31,336 bases of DNA from Thermodesulfobacteriota bacterium (GTDB lineage Bacteria > Desulfobacterota > BSN033 > UBA1163), in contig JASEIE010000010.1 in NCBI GenBank assembly GCA_030024065.1, forward strand, positions 1 through 31,336, in the 5' to 3' direction. Positions 9,092 through 17,011 of the stretch are shown in pieces (positions within the stretch are counted from its first letter, which is position 1; every line of letters starts with the position of its first letter). The position numbers and the translations under genes are program-made. Under the pieces are notes generated by a model, which did not search any database, had not been told where the DNA came from, and saw only the letters and a program-made list of their open reading frames with translations.

Positions 9092-9149
9092 TCACCATCT
9101 TTATCAACGGACATAAGCGAGAAAAAAGCTTAGACAAGAGGATAAGGCA

Positions 9150-9800
9150 ATGACTGTTAGCATTCTGAAAAGAGAGATAGGAATCGAAAAGCAGGTTGAC
9201 GACTTCTTAGACCAGACCAGCGAATCGGGGTTGCTTTGCAAGAGCGGGGTTGAGGCGTATTTGAAGGGTAATATGGAGGCCTTTGAAAGTTCATTAAAAG
9301 CGGTTATCGATGCAGAGCATCGGGGCGACATGCTTCGCCGTAACATGGAACAGGATCTTTACAGAAAGACTCTTATTCCTGAATCGAGGGCTGACGTGCT
9401 GGAGCTTCTGGAAAGCATAGATGCCCTGCTGGGTCAGTTCAACGGATTGTTATGGCAGTTGGACATCGAGCGTCCTGAAATCTTACCTGAGTTTCACGAA
9501 GATTTTAAAGACCTACTGCAATGCTCCGTGGAGGCAGTGGAGGCCACTGTGCGTTCCTCCAGGGCCTTTTTTAAGGACATCGCTGCCGCGGCCAATCACA
9601 TACACAAAATCTCCTATTGGGAGAAGGAATCGGATAAACTCTCAACCCGCCTCCAGCGGGCCATTTTCAAACGAGAGGACCTTCGCCTGAGCCATCGGTT
9701 GCATCTGCGCCAATTTGTAAAGCAAGTGGATAGAATCGCTGACGAGGCCGAAGACGTAGGCGACCGTCTCAACATCTATGTGATCAAACGTTGGCTATGA
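9150..9800 (+). CDS. DUF47 / PhoU-like phosphate transport accessory protein
   Basis: A 216-residue all-helical protein of the DUF47 family, distant relatives of PhoU. It shows the conserved early helix with DAEHRGDMLRRNMEQDLY (about 51-68), the FNGLLWQLDIERPEI segment, and the final DRIADEAEDVGDRLNIYVIK helix with acidic residues that bind metal clusters in PhoU-like folds. DUF47 genes are habitually found just upstream of PiT permeases and are thought to regulate them; here the permease follows at once. Ribosome site GAGGATAAGG precedes the ATG at 9150. Confidence 0.88.
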   Translation: MTVSILKREIGIEKQVDDFLDQTSESGLLCKSGVEAYLKGNMEAFESSLKAVIDAEHRGDMLRRNMEQDLYRKTLIPESRADVLELLESIDALLGQFNGLLWQLDIERPEILPEFHEDFKDLLQCSVEAVEATVRSSRAFFKDIAAAANHIHKISYWEKESDKLSTRLQRAIFKREDLRLSHRLHLRQFVKQVDRIADEAEDVGDRLNIYVIKRWL

Positions 9801-9839
9801 GAGATTGAGGTTAATGATGTTTGCTTTCTTTCGAGCGGG

Positions 9840-11090
9840 TTGTTTCTCGGATGGTCGCTGGGGGCCAACGATGCAGCCAATGTTTTCGGCACGGCCGTTG
9901 GCGCCAGAATGATCAGTTTCAAAAAGGCCGCCATTTTATGTGGACTCTTCGTTATTTTCGGATCCGTGATCAGCGGCGCAGGTGCGTCTGAGACTCTTGG
10001 CAAACTCGGCGCCGTAAACGCCATAGGGGGGGCTTTCATTGTCGCTTTTGCTGCAGGGATGAGCGTCTATTTAATGACCATGGCAGGCTATCCTGTTTCC
10101 ACCACCCAGGCTATCGTGGGTGGTATCATCGGCTGGAATCTATTCACAGGATCGCTCATTGATTACAATTTGCTGATCACAATCACCTCGACCTGGGTAT
10201 TAAGTCCCGTTTTGACAGCCATCTTCTCGATGATACTCTACAAAGCGGTGGCCTTTTACATCAATCGCTGCAAGATTCATATGTTTACACTTGATGCTCG
10301 GACACGATTCGGGCTGATCCTCGTGGGCGCATTTGGCTCCTATTCCCTTGGGGCCAACAACATTGCCAACGTCATGGGGGTTTTTGTTCCGGTTTCTCCT
10401 TTCGCGGACATTTCATTATTTGGAATCTTCAAACTTACCGCAGCCCAGCAGTTGTTTTTCATCGGTGGCGTGGCCATTGCAATCGGCGTGCTTACCTACT
10501 CCAAGAAGGTCATAATGACCGTAGGTACAGCCATTTTCGAAATCTCACCTGTAGCGGCTTTTGTCGTGGTTTTGGCCGAATCCATCGTCCTGTTTGTCTT
10601 TGCCTCTCAGGGATTGCAGAGTTTGTTGATTGGGCTGGGCCTACCAGCCATCCCGCTGGTGCCTGTTTCCAGCTCCCAGGCTGTCGTGGGAGGGGTGGTC
10701 GGTATCGGGCTGCTGAAGGGAGCAAGGGCCATTCAGTGGAGAGTCGTCGGCCGCATTGCCGCCAGCTGGGTGTTCGTACCGCTTATCGCGGCCCTAATAA
10801 GCTTAATATCCCTGTTTTTTATGCAAAATGTCTTCCAGCAAAGAACTTATTTGCCCGTTAAATACGTCCTCACTCCTGAAGCTATGGAACGAATTTCGGG
10901 ATATGGAGTAGATACAAATAAGTTTAAGGATCTCCTGGGGAAGGAGTTCCCCAATGCTGTCAGGTTCAAAGTTGCTCTGTCAGAGCGCCTGGCCCTGACA
11001 TCCGATGAGCTGAACCTCATTATGACCTTTGCGGAAGTTGATGAGATGAAGGTGACTAAGGACAGAGGACAGGATCGACCGTATCGCTGA
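9840..11090 (+). CDS. pitA: PiT-family inorganic phosphate permease, 5' end uncertain
   Basis: A permease of the PiT (PHO4) family, which imports phosphate with a cation. Both inverted-repeat signatures are present: GANDAANVFGTAVGARMI near the N terminus and GANNIANVMGVFVP in the second half, plus PVSTTQAIVGGIIGW and VSSSQAVVGGVVGIGLLKG. The C terminus carries an unusual soluble tail of about 75 residues (VKYVLTPEAMERISGYG onward). The frame has no ATG: the listed start is TTG 9840, and the upstream frame runs back to 9801 reading EIEVNDVCFLSSG. An ATGATG with a good GAGG ribosome site exists at 9814-9819 but one base out of frame, so a 1-nt deletion near 9820-9831 (real or a sequencing error) is likely. 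The intended protein would begin MMFAFxSSGLFLGW. Confidence 0.85.
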   Translation: MFLGWSLGANDAANVFGTAVGARMISFKKAAILCGLFVIFGSVISGAGASETLGKLGAVNAIGGAFIVAFAAGMSVYLMTMAGYPVSTTQAIVGGIIGWNLFTGSLIDYNLLITITSTWVLSPVLTAIFSMILYKAVAFYINRCKIHMFTLDARTRFGLILVGAFGSYSLGANNIANVMGVFVPVSPFADISLFGIFKLTAAQQLFFIGGVAIAIGVLTYSKKVIMTVGTAIFEISPVAAFVVVLAESIVLFVFASQGLQSLLIGLGLPAIPLVPVSSSQAVVGGVVGIGLLKGARAIQWRVVGRIAASWVFVPLIAALISLISLFFMQNVFQQRTYLPVKYVLTPEAMERISGYGVDTNKFKDLLGKEFPNAVRFKVALSERLALTSDELNLIMTFAEVDEMKVTKDRGQDRPYR

Positions 11091-11293
11091 GGGCTGGATT
11101 GCCTGGGAACAAAAAAGGTACTTGAGCAACTCATTGGAGGAGCTTTTGGGATGGTGTCAGGTCTATCATGTTTGCATTCCGGTTTGGCTCCTTCACAATC
11201 TGGCATATTGGTGTAAAGCCAATGTTTCGGTTTTAGAGCCATGAAGTTAGCACCTTTATTTTAAAGCTCTCCGGAGATTCAAGTAGGTTCGAG

Positions 11294-12808
11294 TTAGCTT
11301 CCGAACAGATGCTTGGTGGCAAAATCGGGATCGCTTGTTAAATTCACCCCTAATTTTCGCAAGCCGGCTTCATCACCAGGAGTGGGCATGTGAGTCATAT
11401 GAACCTCGCATCCGGACAATTCCTTGAGCTTCTCAACGGCCATCTGTGCGGCCGGATTTACTGTAGCGCTAATGCTAAGGGCGATCAACGTTTCCTCCAG
11501 ATCCAGACTCACCCTTTTCCCCTTTAACACGTCTTTTTTAAAATGGCTGATCGATTCCATGATGTTGGGAGGGAGCAGGTGCATTGCGTCGGGGATGTTT
11601 GCCAGATGCTTGACTACATTTAGAACCAATGCGGAGGCCGCATGCATGAGAGGCGAATTCTTCCCGGTAACGATGGCTCCGTCAGCGAGCTCAATCGCCG
11701 CCCCGCAGAAAATGCCTTCATTCCCCTTGCCCTTCTTCTCCGCCTCCAGGGCGGCTTCGCGGGCAGGTTTAACAACGATTCGGTCTTCGGGTTTTGCGCC
11801 CAGGTATTCAAGCAGAAGTTCCACCCTTTGAACGGTTTCTTTATCGGCAAAGCCAATGGCATATTCGCAAGCATACCGGAAGTACCGGCGGATGATCTCC
11901 TGTATGGATGCCACCCTAACAGCATCGTCATCGATGATCCCGAGCCTAGCCCGATTAACGCCCATGTCTGTGGGCGACTTATAAGAAAACTCTCCGGTTA
12001 TCTTCTCCATAATCCGTTTGAGCACGGGGAATACCTCGACATCGCGGTTATAGTTGACGGCCTTCTCATTATAGGCATCAAGATGAAAGGAATCGATCAT
12101 GTTGAAGTCCCTGATATCGGCCGTTGCCGCCTCATAAGCCATGTTGACAGGATGCTTAAGAGGGAGATTCCAGATGGGGAAGGTCTCAAATTTGGCATAA
12201 CCGGCATGCACTCCGCGGCGGTGCTCATGGTAGATCTGCGAAAGACAGGTTGCCAGTTTCCCGCTGTTGGGTCCCGGTCCCGTGACCACCACAATCGGTT
12301 TGGTTGTATGGATAGGCTCATTGGCTCCGTACCCCTTCTCGCTTACGATGGTATCGACATCCGTAGGGTATCCTTTTGTAAAGGGATGGTTATAGACCCG
12401 GATATTGCGCCGTTCCAACTTGTTTTTGAATACGGTGGCCATGGGCTGATTTTCATACCGGGTGATGACGACCGCGGTCACTCCAATCCCCCACTCCCTC
12501 AGATCATCAATCAACTTTAATGCATCCGAATCGTAGGTAATGCCAAAATCGGCCCGGACCTTTTTCCGCTCGATGTCTCCCGCATAGATGCAGAGCACGA
12601 CTTCCGAATCGTCTCGTATTTTCTGAAGGAGGCGTATCTTCGCATTAGGGTCAAAGCCCGGCAATACTCGGGCTGCATGGTAATCGAACAGCAGCTTTCC
12701 ACCAAACTCGAGGTACAGCTTATTTTCAAAAAGATTGACCCTATCCAGTATCGCCCTGGTTTGCTCCGCAAGATACTTCTCATTATCAAAACCGATCTGT
12801 ACAGGCAT
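11294..12808 (-). CDS. DUF1846 family protein
   Basis: A 504-residue protein of the DUF1846 (UPF0371) family, normal length for the family. It contains [20 protein letters not shown] near the N terminus and a P-loop-like GPGPNSGK at about 177-184, then [13 protein letters not shown] and [14 protein letters not shown]. Function is not established; structures from the family suggest a nucleotide-binding fold. The frame is open to 12892, but the ATG at 12808 has an AAAGGGG ribosome site and a promoter (12891-12918) whose -10 box covers the upstream ATG, so 12808 is chosen. It converges with the phosphate permease and diverges from the acyl-CoA dehydrogenase homologue; the 200-bp gap to the permease shows no clear terminator. 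Confidence 0.9.
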   Translation of the reverse strand: MPVQIGFDNEKYLAEQTRAILDRVNLFENKLYLEFGGKLLFDYHAARVLPGFDPNAKIRLLQKIRDDSEVVLCIYAGDIERKKVRADFGITYDSDALKLIDDLREWGIGVTAVVITRYENQPMATVFKNKLERRNIRVYNHPFTKGYPTDVDTIVSEKGYGANEPIHTTKPIVVVTGPGPNSGKLATCLSQIYHEHRRGVHAGYAKFETFPIWNLPLKHPVNMAYEAATADIRDFNMIDSFHLDAYNEKAVNYNRDVEVFPVLKRIMEKITGEFSYKSPTDMGVNRARLGIIDDDAVRVASIQEIIRRYFRYACEYAIGFADKETVQRVELLLEYLGAKPEDRIVVKPAREAALEAEKKGKGNEGIFCGAAIELADGAIVTGKNSPLMHAASALVLNVVKHLANIPDAMHLLPPNIMESISHFKKDVLKGKRVSLDLEETLIALSISATVNPAAQMAVEKLKELSGCEVHMTHMPTPGDEAGLRKLGVNLTSDPDFATKHLFGS

Positions 12809-12890
12809 GATATTCCCCTTTCTGGGTTGGTATAGAAAAAAGTCGGGTCTCAACTTCCCCGTACAATAGATCCCAAAGACAGTTCCCATC

Positions 12891-12918
12891 ATATTAACTT
12901 GCTTTTTGGGGTTGTCAA
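12891..12918 (-). promoter_or_regulatory. Sigma70-type promoter for the DUF1846 gene
   Basis: On the minus strand a perfect -35 TTGACA (12913-12918) and a TAATAT -10 (12891-12896, 4 of 6) are separated by 16 bp. The predicted start near 12884 leaves a leader of about 75 nt before the ATG at 12808. The remaining 12919-13111 interval toward the divergent gene shows only a weak TTGCCG/TATGGT pair near 13023-13050. Confidence 0.55.
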
Positions 12919-13111
12919 TATATCAAAACGAACACATGGGTGATGGTCGGTTGGTCACCCACAACACATGAAGATTGATCGATGATTATGGTTTGAAGAG
13001 GATCGAGAGAATAAAAAATGCTTGCCGTTTTTTTTTTCTGGATATATGGTTAATATCAAGGCGAATATCCCCAGCCCTTCTTAAAGGGTGAGGAACGAAA
13101 GAGGTCCTGTG

Positions 13112-14251
13112 ATGTTTGAACTTACGGAAGAGCAGCGTTTAATTCAGAGGAGCGTTTACGAGTTTGCGAAAAAAGAGTTAGCTCCCCAGGCGGCATATTG
13201 GGATGCGTCTGAGGAGTTCCCATGGGAAAGCGTGAAGAAGATGGCAGGGCTTGGCCTTACTGGATTGCGCCTGCCAGCGGCTTATGGCGGCGCGGGAGCA
13301 GATCTCGTAACCTCCGGAGTCGCCTTAGAGGAGGTTGCCCGATTTGACCATAGCTGTGCCATCATCCTCTGCGGCTGTAACATTACCGGGAGGATCTTGT
13401 TACATGCATCGGAGAGCATAAGAGAGACCTTCTTGCCTCAAATTGTAAAAGGCAGAAACATCGTAGCATTTGGGGCTACGGAACCGGAGGCTGGCTCGGA
13501 TATCAGAGCGATAAAGACCACAGTGAAGATTCAGGACGATCATTATGTGGTCAGTGGCGAGAAGTCGATGATCACCTTTGCCGGAGTCGCTCAGGGGTTT
13601 ATCATCCTTGTTAAAGCAGATGTGGAGAACAGGGAGGGGGTCAGCTGCATCTTTATTGAGGGCGACAGACCCGGGATAGATGTTCAGCGGCTTCAAGGTT
13701 TTGGGTGGAGAGCTACCCAATGGGGAAATGTGGCTTTTAGCGAAGTTAGGGTTCCCGTGGAAAATCTCATCGGGGAGAAGGATCATGCCTTGCCGATGTT
13801 AAAGAAAACAGTTCAGGAACAGAGGGCTCTTACAGGGCTGATTGCACTGGGCACGGCGAGAGAAGCCCTTGAAGAAGCGGTGAAATATGCAAAGATTCGC
13901 AAGGTCTTTGGAAAGCCTCTGGGGAAATTTGAGGGTATTCAGTTCAGACTGGCTGAGAATTTTACATCCCTTGAAGCAGCAAGGCTTTTATGCTACCAGG
14001 CTCTCTCCCTGATCGAAAAAAGCGCTGATGAAGCTTCTGTCTGGGCGGCTATGGCTAACCTCATCGGAGGCGAAACCGCCTATAAAATTGTAAATGATGC
14101 GATGGATGTCTATGGGGGGCTGGGATATTCGAAGGAACTTCCATTTGAACGCTACCTGAGGGATGTGAAGGCAACACAGATCGCTAATGCGACATTGAAG
14201 ATCGAAATCGGCCAGGGACTTTTTGGGAAAGAATTTTTTCCTTACACATAA
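13112..14251 (+). CDS. Acyl-CoA dehydrogenase homologue lacking the usual catalytic glutamate
   Basis: A 379-residue flavoprotein of the acyl-CoA dehydrogenase family. The frame begins at GTG 13088, but ATG 13112 gives the normal start FELTEEQRLIQRSVYEFAKK. Family landmarks are present: GLTGLRLPAAYGGAG, ATEPEAGSDIRAIKTTV, the FAD contact segment, KIRKVFGKPLGKFEGIQFRL, and MDVYGGLGYSKELPFERYLR near the end. The catalytic base, normally the Glu of a YEGT-like motif in this last region, is replaced: the aligned segment reads IANATLKIEI. The alternative isovaleryl-type position (before RALTGLIALG) reads Q or is shifted by one. It may act on an unusual substrate or not be a dehydrogenase. No ETF or CoA-ligase genes are adjacent. 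Confidence 0.88.
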   Translation: MFELTEEQRLIQRSVYEFAKKELAPQAAYWDASEEFPWESVKKMAGLGLTGLRLPAAYGGAGADLVTSGVALEEVARFDHSCAIILCGCNITGRILLHASESIRETFLPQIVKGRNIVAFGATEPEAGSDIRAIKTTVKIQDDHYVVSGEKSMITFAGVAQGFIILVKADVENREGVSCIFIEGDRPGIDVQRLQGFGWRATQWGNVAFSEVRVPVENLIGEKDHALPMLKKTVQEQRALTGLIALGTAREALEEAVKYAKIRKVFGKPLGKFEGIQFRLAENFTSLEAARLLCYQALSLIEKSADEASVWAAMANLIGGETAYKIVNDAMDVYGGLGYSKELPFERYLRDVKATQIANATLKIEIGQGLFGKEFFPYT

Positions 14252-14257
14252 TATTTT

Positions 14258-14524
14258 TTATTTTGTACTGCCAGCAGCTTTTTCCTGTTTTACTTTCTCA
14301 TGAAGCCAAACCTTTATTAAAGCCCCACGGTCAACGCCTATTCTTTTTCTTATATCATCGATGTCTTTAACCAATGATTCTGCAACATCAAGAGTAATGC
14401 GAACTTTTTTCCCATAACGAATTACAGAGGCTTTTGACATATCGATGAGGTCATGGATATCTTCTCCAAAATCAAAACGCCGGTCAAATTCTTTACTGTT
14501 TTTTGCCAACGCTTTCTTTTTCAT
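14258..14524 (-). CDS. brnA: BrnA-like antitoxin
   Basis: An 88-residue protein whose first half is acidic (FDRRFDFGEDIHDLIDMSKA), the toxin-wrapping region of BrnA, and whose second half is a ribbon-helix-helix type DNA-binding segment (KKVRITLDVAESLVKDIDDI, then RKRIGVDRGALIKVWLHEKV). Ribosome site GGGAGG lies 8 nt upstream. The gene overlaps the end of the toxin gene by 32 nt, so the two are translationally coupled in the toxin-first order typical of BrnTA. It should bind BrnT and repress the shared promoter. Confidence 0.8.
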   Translation of the reverse strand: MKKKALAKNSKEFDRRFDFGEDIHDLIDMSKASVIRYGKKVRITLDVAESLVKDIDDIRKRIGVDRGALIKVWLHEKVKQEKAAGSTK

Positions 14525-14774
14525 ATAGATTTACCTCCCTTTTTCGAGCACGCCTCACAGATATGATACGGATGGTATCATCCCGGATAGTATAGATTGC
14601 GGCCCATAATTTATGATGATACTTCGCAATGATAATACTTCGATCTTCTATTGGATAGGGTGCATAAATTTCAACTCGATCTTCATCAAGCCATAGGTTG
14701 TTTGCCGTCTCAAAATCGATGCCGTGTTTGTCCTGGTTGATTTTGCTTTTCCCTTCGTCCCACTCATATTTCAT
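14493..14774 (-). CDS. brnT: BrnT-family ribonuclease toxin
   Basis: A 93-residue RelE-fold toxin of the BrnT family: MKYEWDEGKSKINQDKHGID at the start, FETANNLWLDEDRVE, and the closing RIISVRRARKREVNLYE. Known BrnT proteins cleave mRNA and are neutralised by BrnA. The frame extends five codons upstream to an ATG at 14789, but that codon lies inside the spacer of a strong promoter, so ATG 14774 is chosen. With the -10 box ending at 14781, transcription should begin at or within a base of this ATG, implying a leaderless message. No ribosome site precedes it, which agrees. Confidence 0.85.
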   Translation of the reverse strand: MKYEWDEGKSKINQDKHGIDFETANNLWLDEDRVEIYAPYPIEDRSIIIAKYHHKLWAAIYTIRDDTIRIISVRRARKREVNLYEKESVGKKQ

Positions 14775-14789
14775 ACATTTATTATACAT
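14773..14789 (-). promoter_or_regulatory. Candidate BrnA operator (direct repeats)
   Basis: Two ATGTAT boxes (minus strand; 14773-14778 and 14784-14789) lie 11 bp apart, about one helical turn, straddling the -10 box and the start codon. Ribbon-helix-helix repressors usually bind tandem boxes of this kind, so this is a plausible autoregulatory site. Inference only. Confidence 0.4.
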
Positions 14790-14808
14790 ATTTTGGACAG
14801 ATTATCAA
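14781..14808 (-). promoter_or_regulatory. Promoter of brnTA
   Basis: On the minus strand, -35 TTGATA (14803-14808, 5 of 6) and a perfect -10 TATAAT (14781-14786) are spaced by 16 bp. The expected start point, 7 nt after the -10 box, is the A of the brnT ATG at 14774. Confidence 0.65.
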
Positions 14809-15239
14809 GTTATTTTAACATTCCCCATGCTCTATGTCCTCTGCGTTGTACTCCATGCTCTATGCTTTCTTGGGGCGGACACGGACCACGGACACGGTCA
14901 CGTGAAAATGGTTGACATAACTCTCCCCGTGGTATATTCTGTGCATTAAATATAGAGGAGGAAATTGAGGAAATTCGGCAAGGGCTAACACAGGTATTTA
15001 TTTTGGAGAGGAGAAGGGGATTAAGACTGAAGTTGGAGAGGTGCATGAGATATCAAGAAAAGCAGAAACAGACAATGTCAATAAACAACTCTGACCCCAA
15101 GGCTCCCCTTTATAAAATCTCCCCTCAACCCTCTTCCTTAGAGGATGCTCAGGATGGTGAGCGTGTCGAACCATTGCTAAAGAGGGGAAGAAAAAATGCA
15201 GAAATGACCCACTCGATTACGCGAAGAACCAAAAAACAT
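14790..15239. other. Gene-poor stretch with promoter-like element and short repeats
   Basis: No convincing gene is seen. A sigma70-like element, TTGACA (14912-14917), 17 bp, TATTCT (14935-14940), is followed by a GAGGAGG site near 14955, but the frames behind it are short or lack a start; a reading such as EEIEEIRQGLTQVFILERR may be a decayed gene. CCATGCTCTATG occurs twice (14825-14836, 14853-14864). A CGAACCATTG-type segment around 15145-15180 and C-rich runs at 15100-15130 resemble dispersed intergenic repeats. Confidence 0.5.
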
Positions 15240-15267
15240 TTGACATATTTATCAATTATGATATTTT
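15240..15267 (+). promoter_or_regulatory. Candidate promoter of the recombinase gene
   Basis: TTGACA (15240-15245) and TATTTT (15262-15267, 4 of 6) are separated by 16 bp in AT-rich DNA about 110 nt upstream of the recombinase ATG. The expected start falls within the tandem 16-bp repeat that follows. No LexA-like CTGT-N8-ACAG box is evident. Confidence 0.45.
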
Positions 15268-15268
15268 G

Positions 15269-15300
15269 CACATAGAAATAAATTCACATAGAAATAAATT
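15269..15300 (+). repeat. Perfect 16-bp tandem duplication
   Basis: CACATAGAAATAAATT occurs twice head to tail (15269-15284 and 15285-15300) between the recombinase promoter and gene. It could be a regulator site or a simple slippage duplication. Confidence 0.85.
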
Positions 15301-15374
15301 CAGCGCCTTCTATCGGGGTATTCGGGAAAGGTGCTGGGTAAACATTTTTATTTTTTTCCTTAACTTTAAAAAGA

Positions 15375-16898
15375 ATGGGTCGCCTGATGGCCAGAATCCG
15401 AGTCTCAAAAGATCCATCCGGTCACATTATTGTTTCCTTCCCTTACGATCCCCTCTTGATCGCGACAGCGAAGACCATCCCCAGCCACAAATGGCACCCT
15501 GTCGAGAAATACTGGAGTTTCCCAAATACCGACGGAACGCTGGAGAGAATACTGGAAGCCTTCCAGGGTCGTGAAATTCATATAGACCCCCCACTCCAAG
15601 ATACTGTTCCTGATTTACGAACGGGGCATAACGGCGTTGCAGAATCCGCACCCTCCCCGCCCCTACCCGAAAGTATAACATCACACCCCAAAGGTGAGAG
15701 AAATGGTGTAACCATCGATAAGCAGGCTCCGGGCACTCTCAAAATAACCTTCCCGTATAGTCCTCTGCTTGCTGAGAAGGTGAGGACCCTCAAAGGTAGA
15801 AAGTGGCATCCTGAAGAAAAATATTGGAGCGTGCCCTATTCGGAGGGGACTGTCGAGAAGATACTGAAGGTATTTGAGGGGATAGAGGTACATTTAGACC
15901 CTGCCCTCAAAGCCGTGACGTCTGTTTCGTCGTCAGGGAAGGACCCCTTTTTGGCAAAGTCATCATCAGGATTCCCCACTTTGGAAAAGGGGGGCAAGGG
16001 GGGATTTTCCGGCAAGAATAAAACGCCTGTACCTCCGGAACTCCAGTTTGAAGACCTTCGACGTGAGCTTGTCACGAGGAAATACAGCTATAAGACGATA
16101 AAGGGTTATCTGTATTTCAACCGCGACTTCCTGAAGTTTTCGGGAAAAGCCGCGTCCGAAATCAACGACGGCGGCATCAAGGATTATCTCCTTTATCTTG
16201 CCGAAGAAAAAGAATCCGCCACAGCCACGATAAATCAAGCCATCAACGCATTGAAGTTCTATTATGGCACGATGCTGAAGAAAAAGTTTGTCTATGAGGT
16301 CAGAAGACCGAGGAAAGACAAGAAGCTGCCGACGGTGCTGAGTCAGGAAGAAGTAGTGAGGGTCTTGACATCTCTTGAAAACCTCAAACACAGAGCCCTC
16401 CTGATGCTCGTTTATGCCTCCGGCCTAAGGGTGAGCGAGGCAGTTAAACTCAGAGTGGTGGATATTGACAGCGACAGAATGCTGCTGAACATCAAAGGGG
16501 CGAAGGGACGAAAGGACAGATGCACCATGCTTTCACATACAGCCCTGGAGACGCTCAATGAATACCTCGAAAAATACAATCCCGGGAAATGGCTCTTTGA
16601 GGGCGCGCGAGAAGGCAGATACCTGTCGATAAGAACGGCACAAGCAGTCTTTGAACAGGCTAAAGACAAGGCCGGAATAAAGAAGGATATATCGATACAC
16701 GGATTGAGGCATAGCTTTGCAACACACGCCCTTGAAAATGGCACGGACCTGAGATATATCCAGGAACTCCTTGGACATAAAAGCAGCAAGACGACGGAAA
16801 TCTATACCCACGTCAGCACCCGGAACATCAGCAGGATACGGAGTCCGCTTGACAATCTGGATTTAAAGAAAGGAGGGAGAAAAGAAAACAACCAGTAG
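15375..16898 (+). CDS. Tyrosine recombinase with duplicated HARP-like N-terminal domains
   Basis: A 507-residue site-specific recombinase. The catalytic domain (about 315-495) has every expected residue: R352 in ASGLRVSEA, K377 in GAKGRKDR, H442 and R445 in HGLRHSFATH, H468 in LLGHKSS and Y477 in EIYTHV. A SAM-like core-binding domain spans about 222-310 (FEDLRRELVTRKYSYKTIKG). Residues 9-72 and 111-175 are two copies of an extra domain (SFPYDPLLIATAKTI then KWHPVEKYWSFP; TFPYSPLLAEKVRTL then KWHPEEKYWSVP) resembling the HARP domain of SMARCAL1-type annealing helicases. The stretch between K377 and H442 has no room for the insertion that lets integron integrases bind folded attC hairpins, so the catalytic part is Xer-like. 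It stands immediately upstream of, and in the same direction as, an array of palindromic sites and cassettes. ATG 15387 is an alternative start; neither has a strong ribosome site. Confidence 0.9.
   Translation: MGRLMARIRVSKDPSGHIIVSFPYDPLLIATAKTIPSHKWHPVEKYWSFPNTDGTLERILEAFQGREIHIDPPLQDTVPDLRTGHNGVAESAPSPPLPESITSHPKGERNGVTIDKQAPGTLKITFPYSPLLAEKVRTLKGRKWHPEEKYWSVPYSEGTVEKILKVFEGIEVHLDPALKAVTSVSSSGKDPFLAKSSSGFPTLEKGGKGGFSGKNKTPVPPELQFEDLRRELVTRKYSYKTIKGYLYFNRDFLKFSGKAASEINDGGIKDYLLYLAEEKESATATINQAINALKFYYGTMLKKKFVYEVRRPRKDKKLPTVLSQEEVVRVLTSLENLKHRALLMLVYASGLRVSEAVKLRVVDIDSDRMLLNIKGAKGRKDRCTMLSHTALETLNEYLEKYNPGKWLFEGAREGRYLSIRTAQAVFEQAKDKAGIKKDISIHGLRHSFATHALENGTDLRYIQELLGHKSSKTTEIYTHVSTRNISRIRSPLDNLDLKKGGRKENNQ
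15965..16010 (+). repeat. G-rich dispersed-type repeat inside the recombinase linker
   Basis: A run with CCCCACTTTGGAAAAGGGGG at 15975-15994 and further G runs is typical of intergenic dispersed repeats, yet here it is translated in frame as GFPTLEKGGKGGF (about 199-211) in the linker between the HARP-like repeats and the core-binding domain. It appears to be an in-frame insertion tolerated in a flexible linker. A C-rich cousin may lie near 15100-15130. Confidence 0.5.
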
Positions 16899-17011
16899 TC
16901 AAAGGGAGGCTGGTGGGGCAGCAACTGCATGAAATATACCAATCGGGAAGGATAGACGCAGTGCACCTTGCCACCCATAACTAAAGGAGACGCAAAGCGT
17001 CTCCAAGGAAG

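Noticed and set aside
11642..12520. 292-codon plus-strand frame opposite the DUF1846 gene
   Set aside because: It mirrors the codons of a clear family protein and has no motifs or ribosome site of its own.
15003..15275. 90-codon frame upstream of the recombinase
   Set aside because: No ribosome site, low-complexity product and overlap with dispersed-repeat-like sequence and the recombinase promoter.
15375..16898. Calling the recombinase a standard integron integrase (IntI)
   Set aside because: The interval between the catalytic K377 and H442 is too short for the IntI-specific insertion, and the gene has a long N-terminal extension and the opposite orientation relative to its array.
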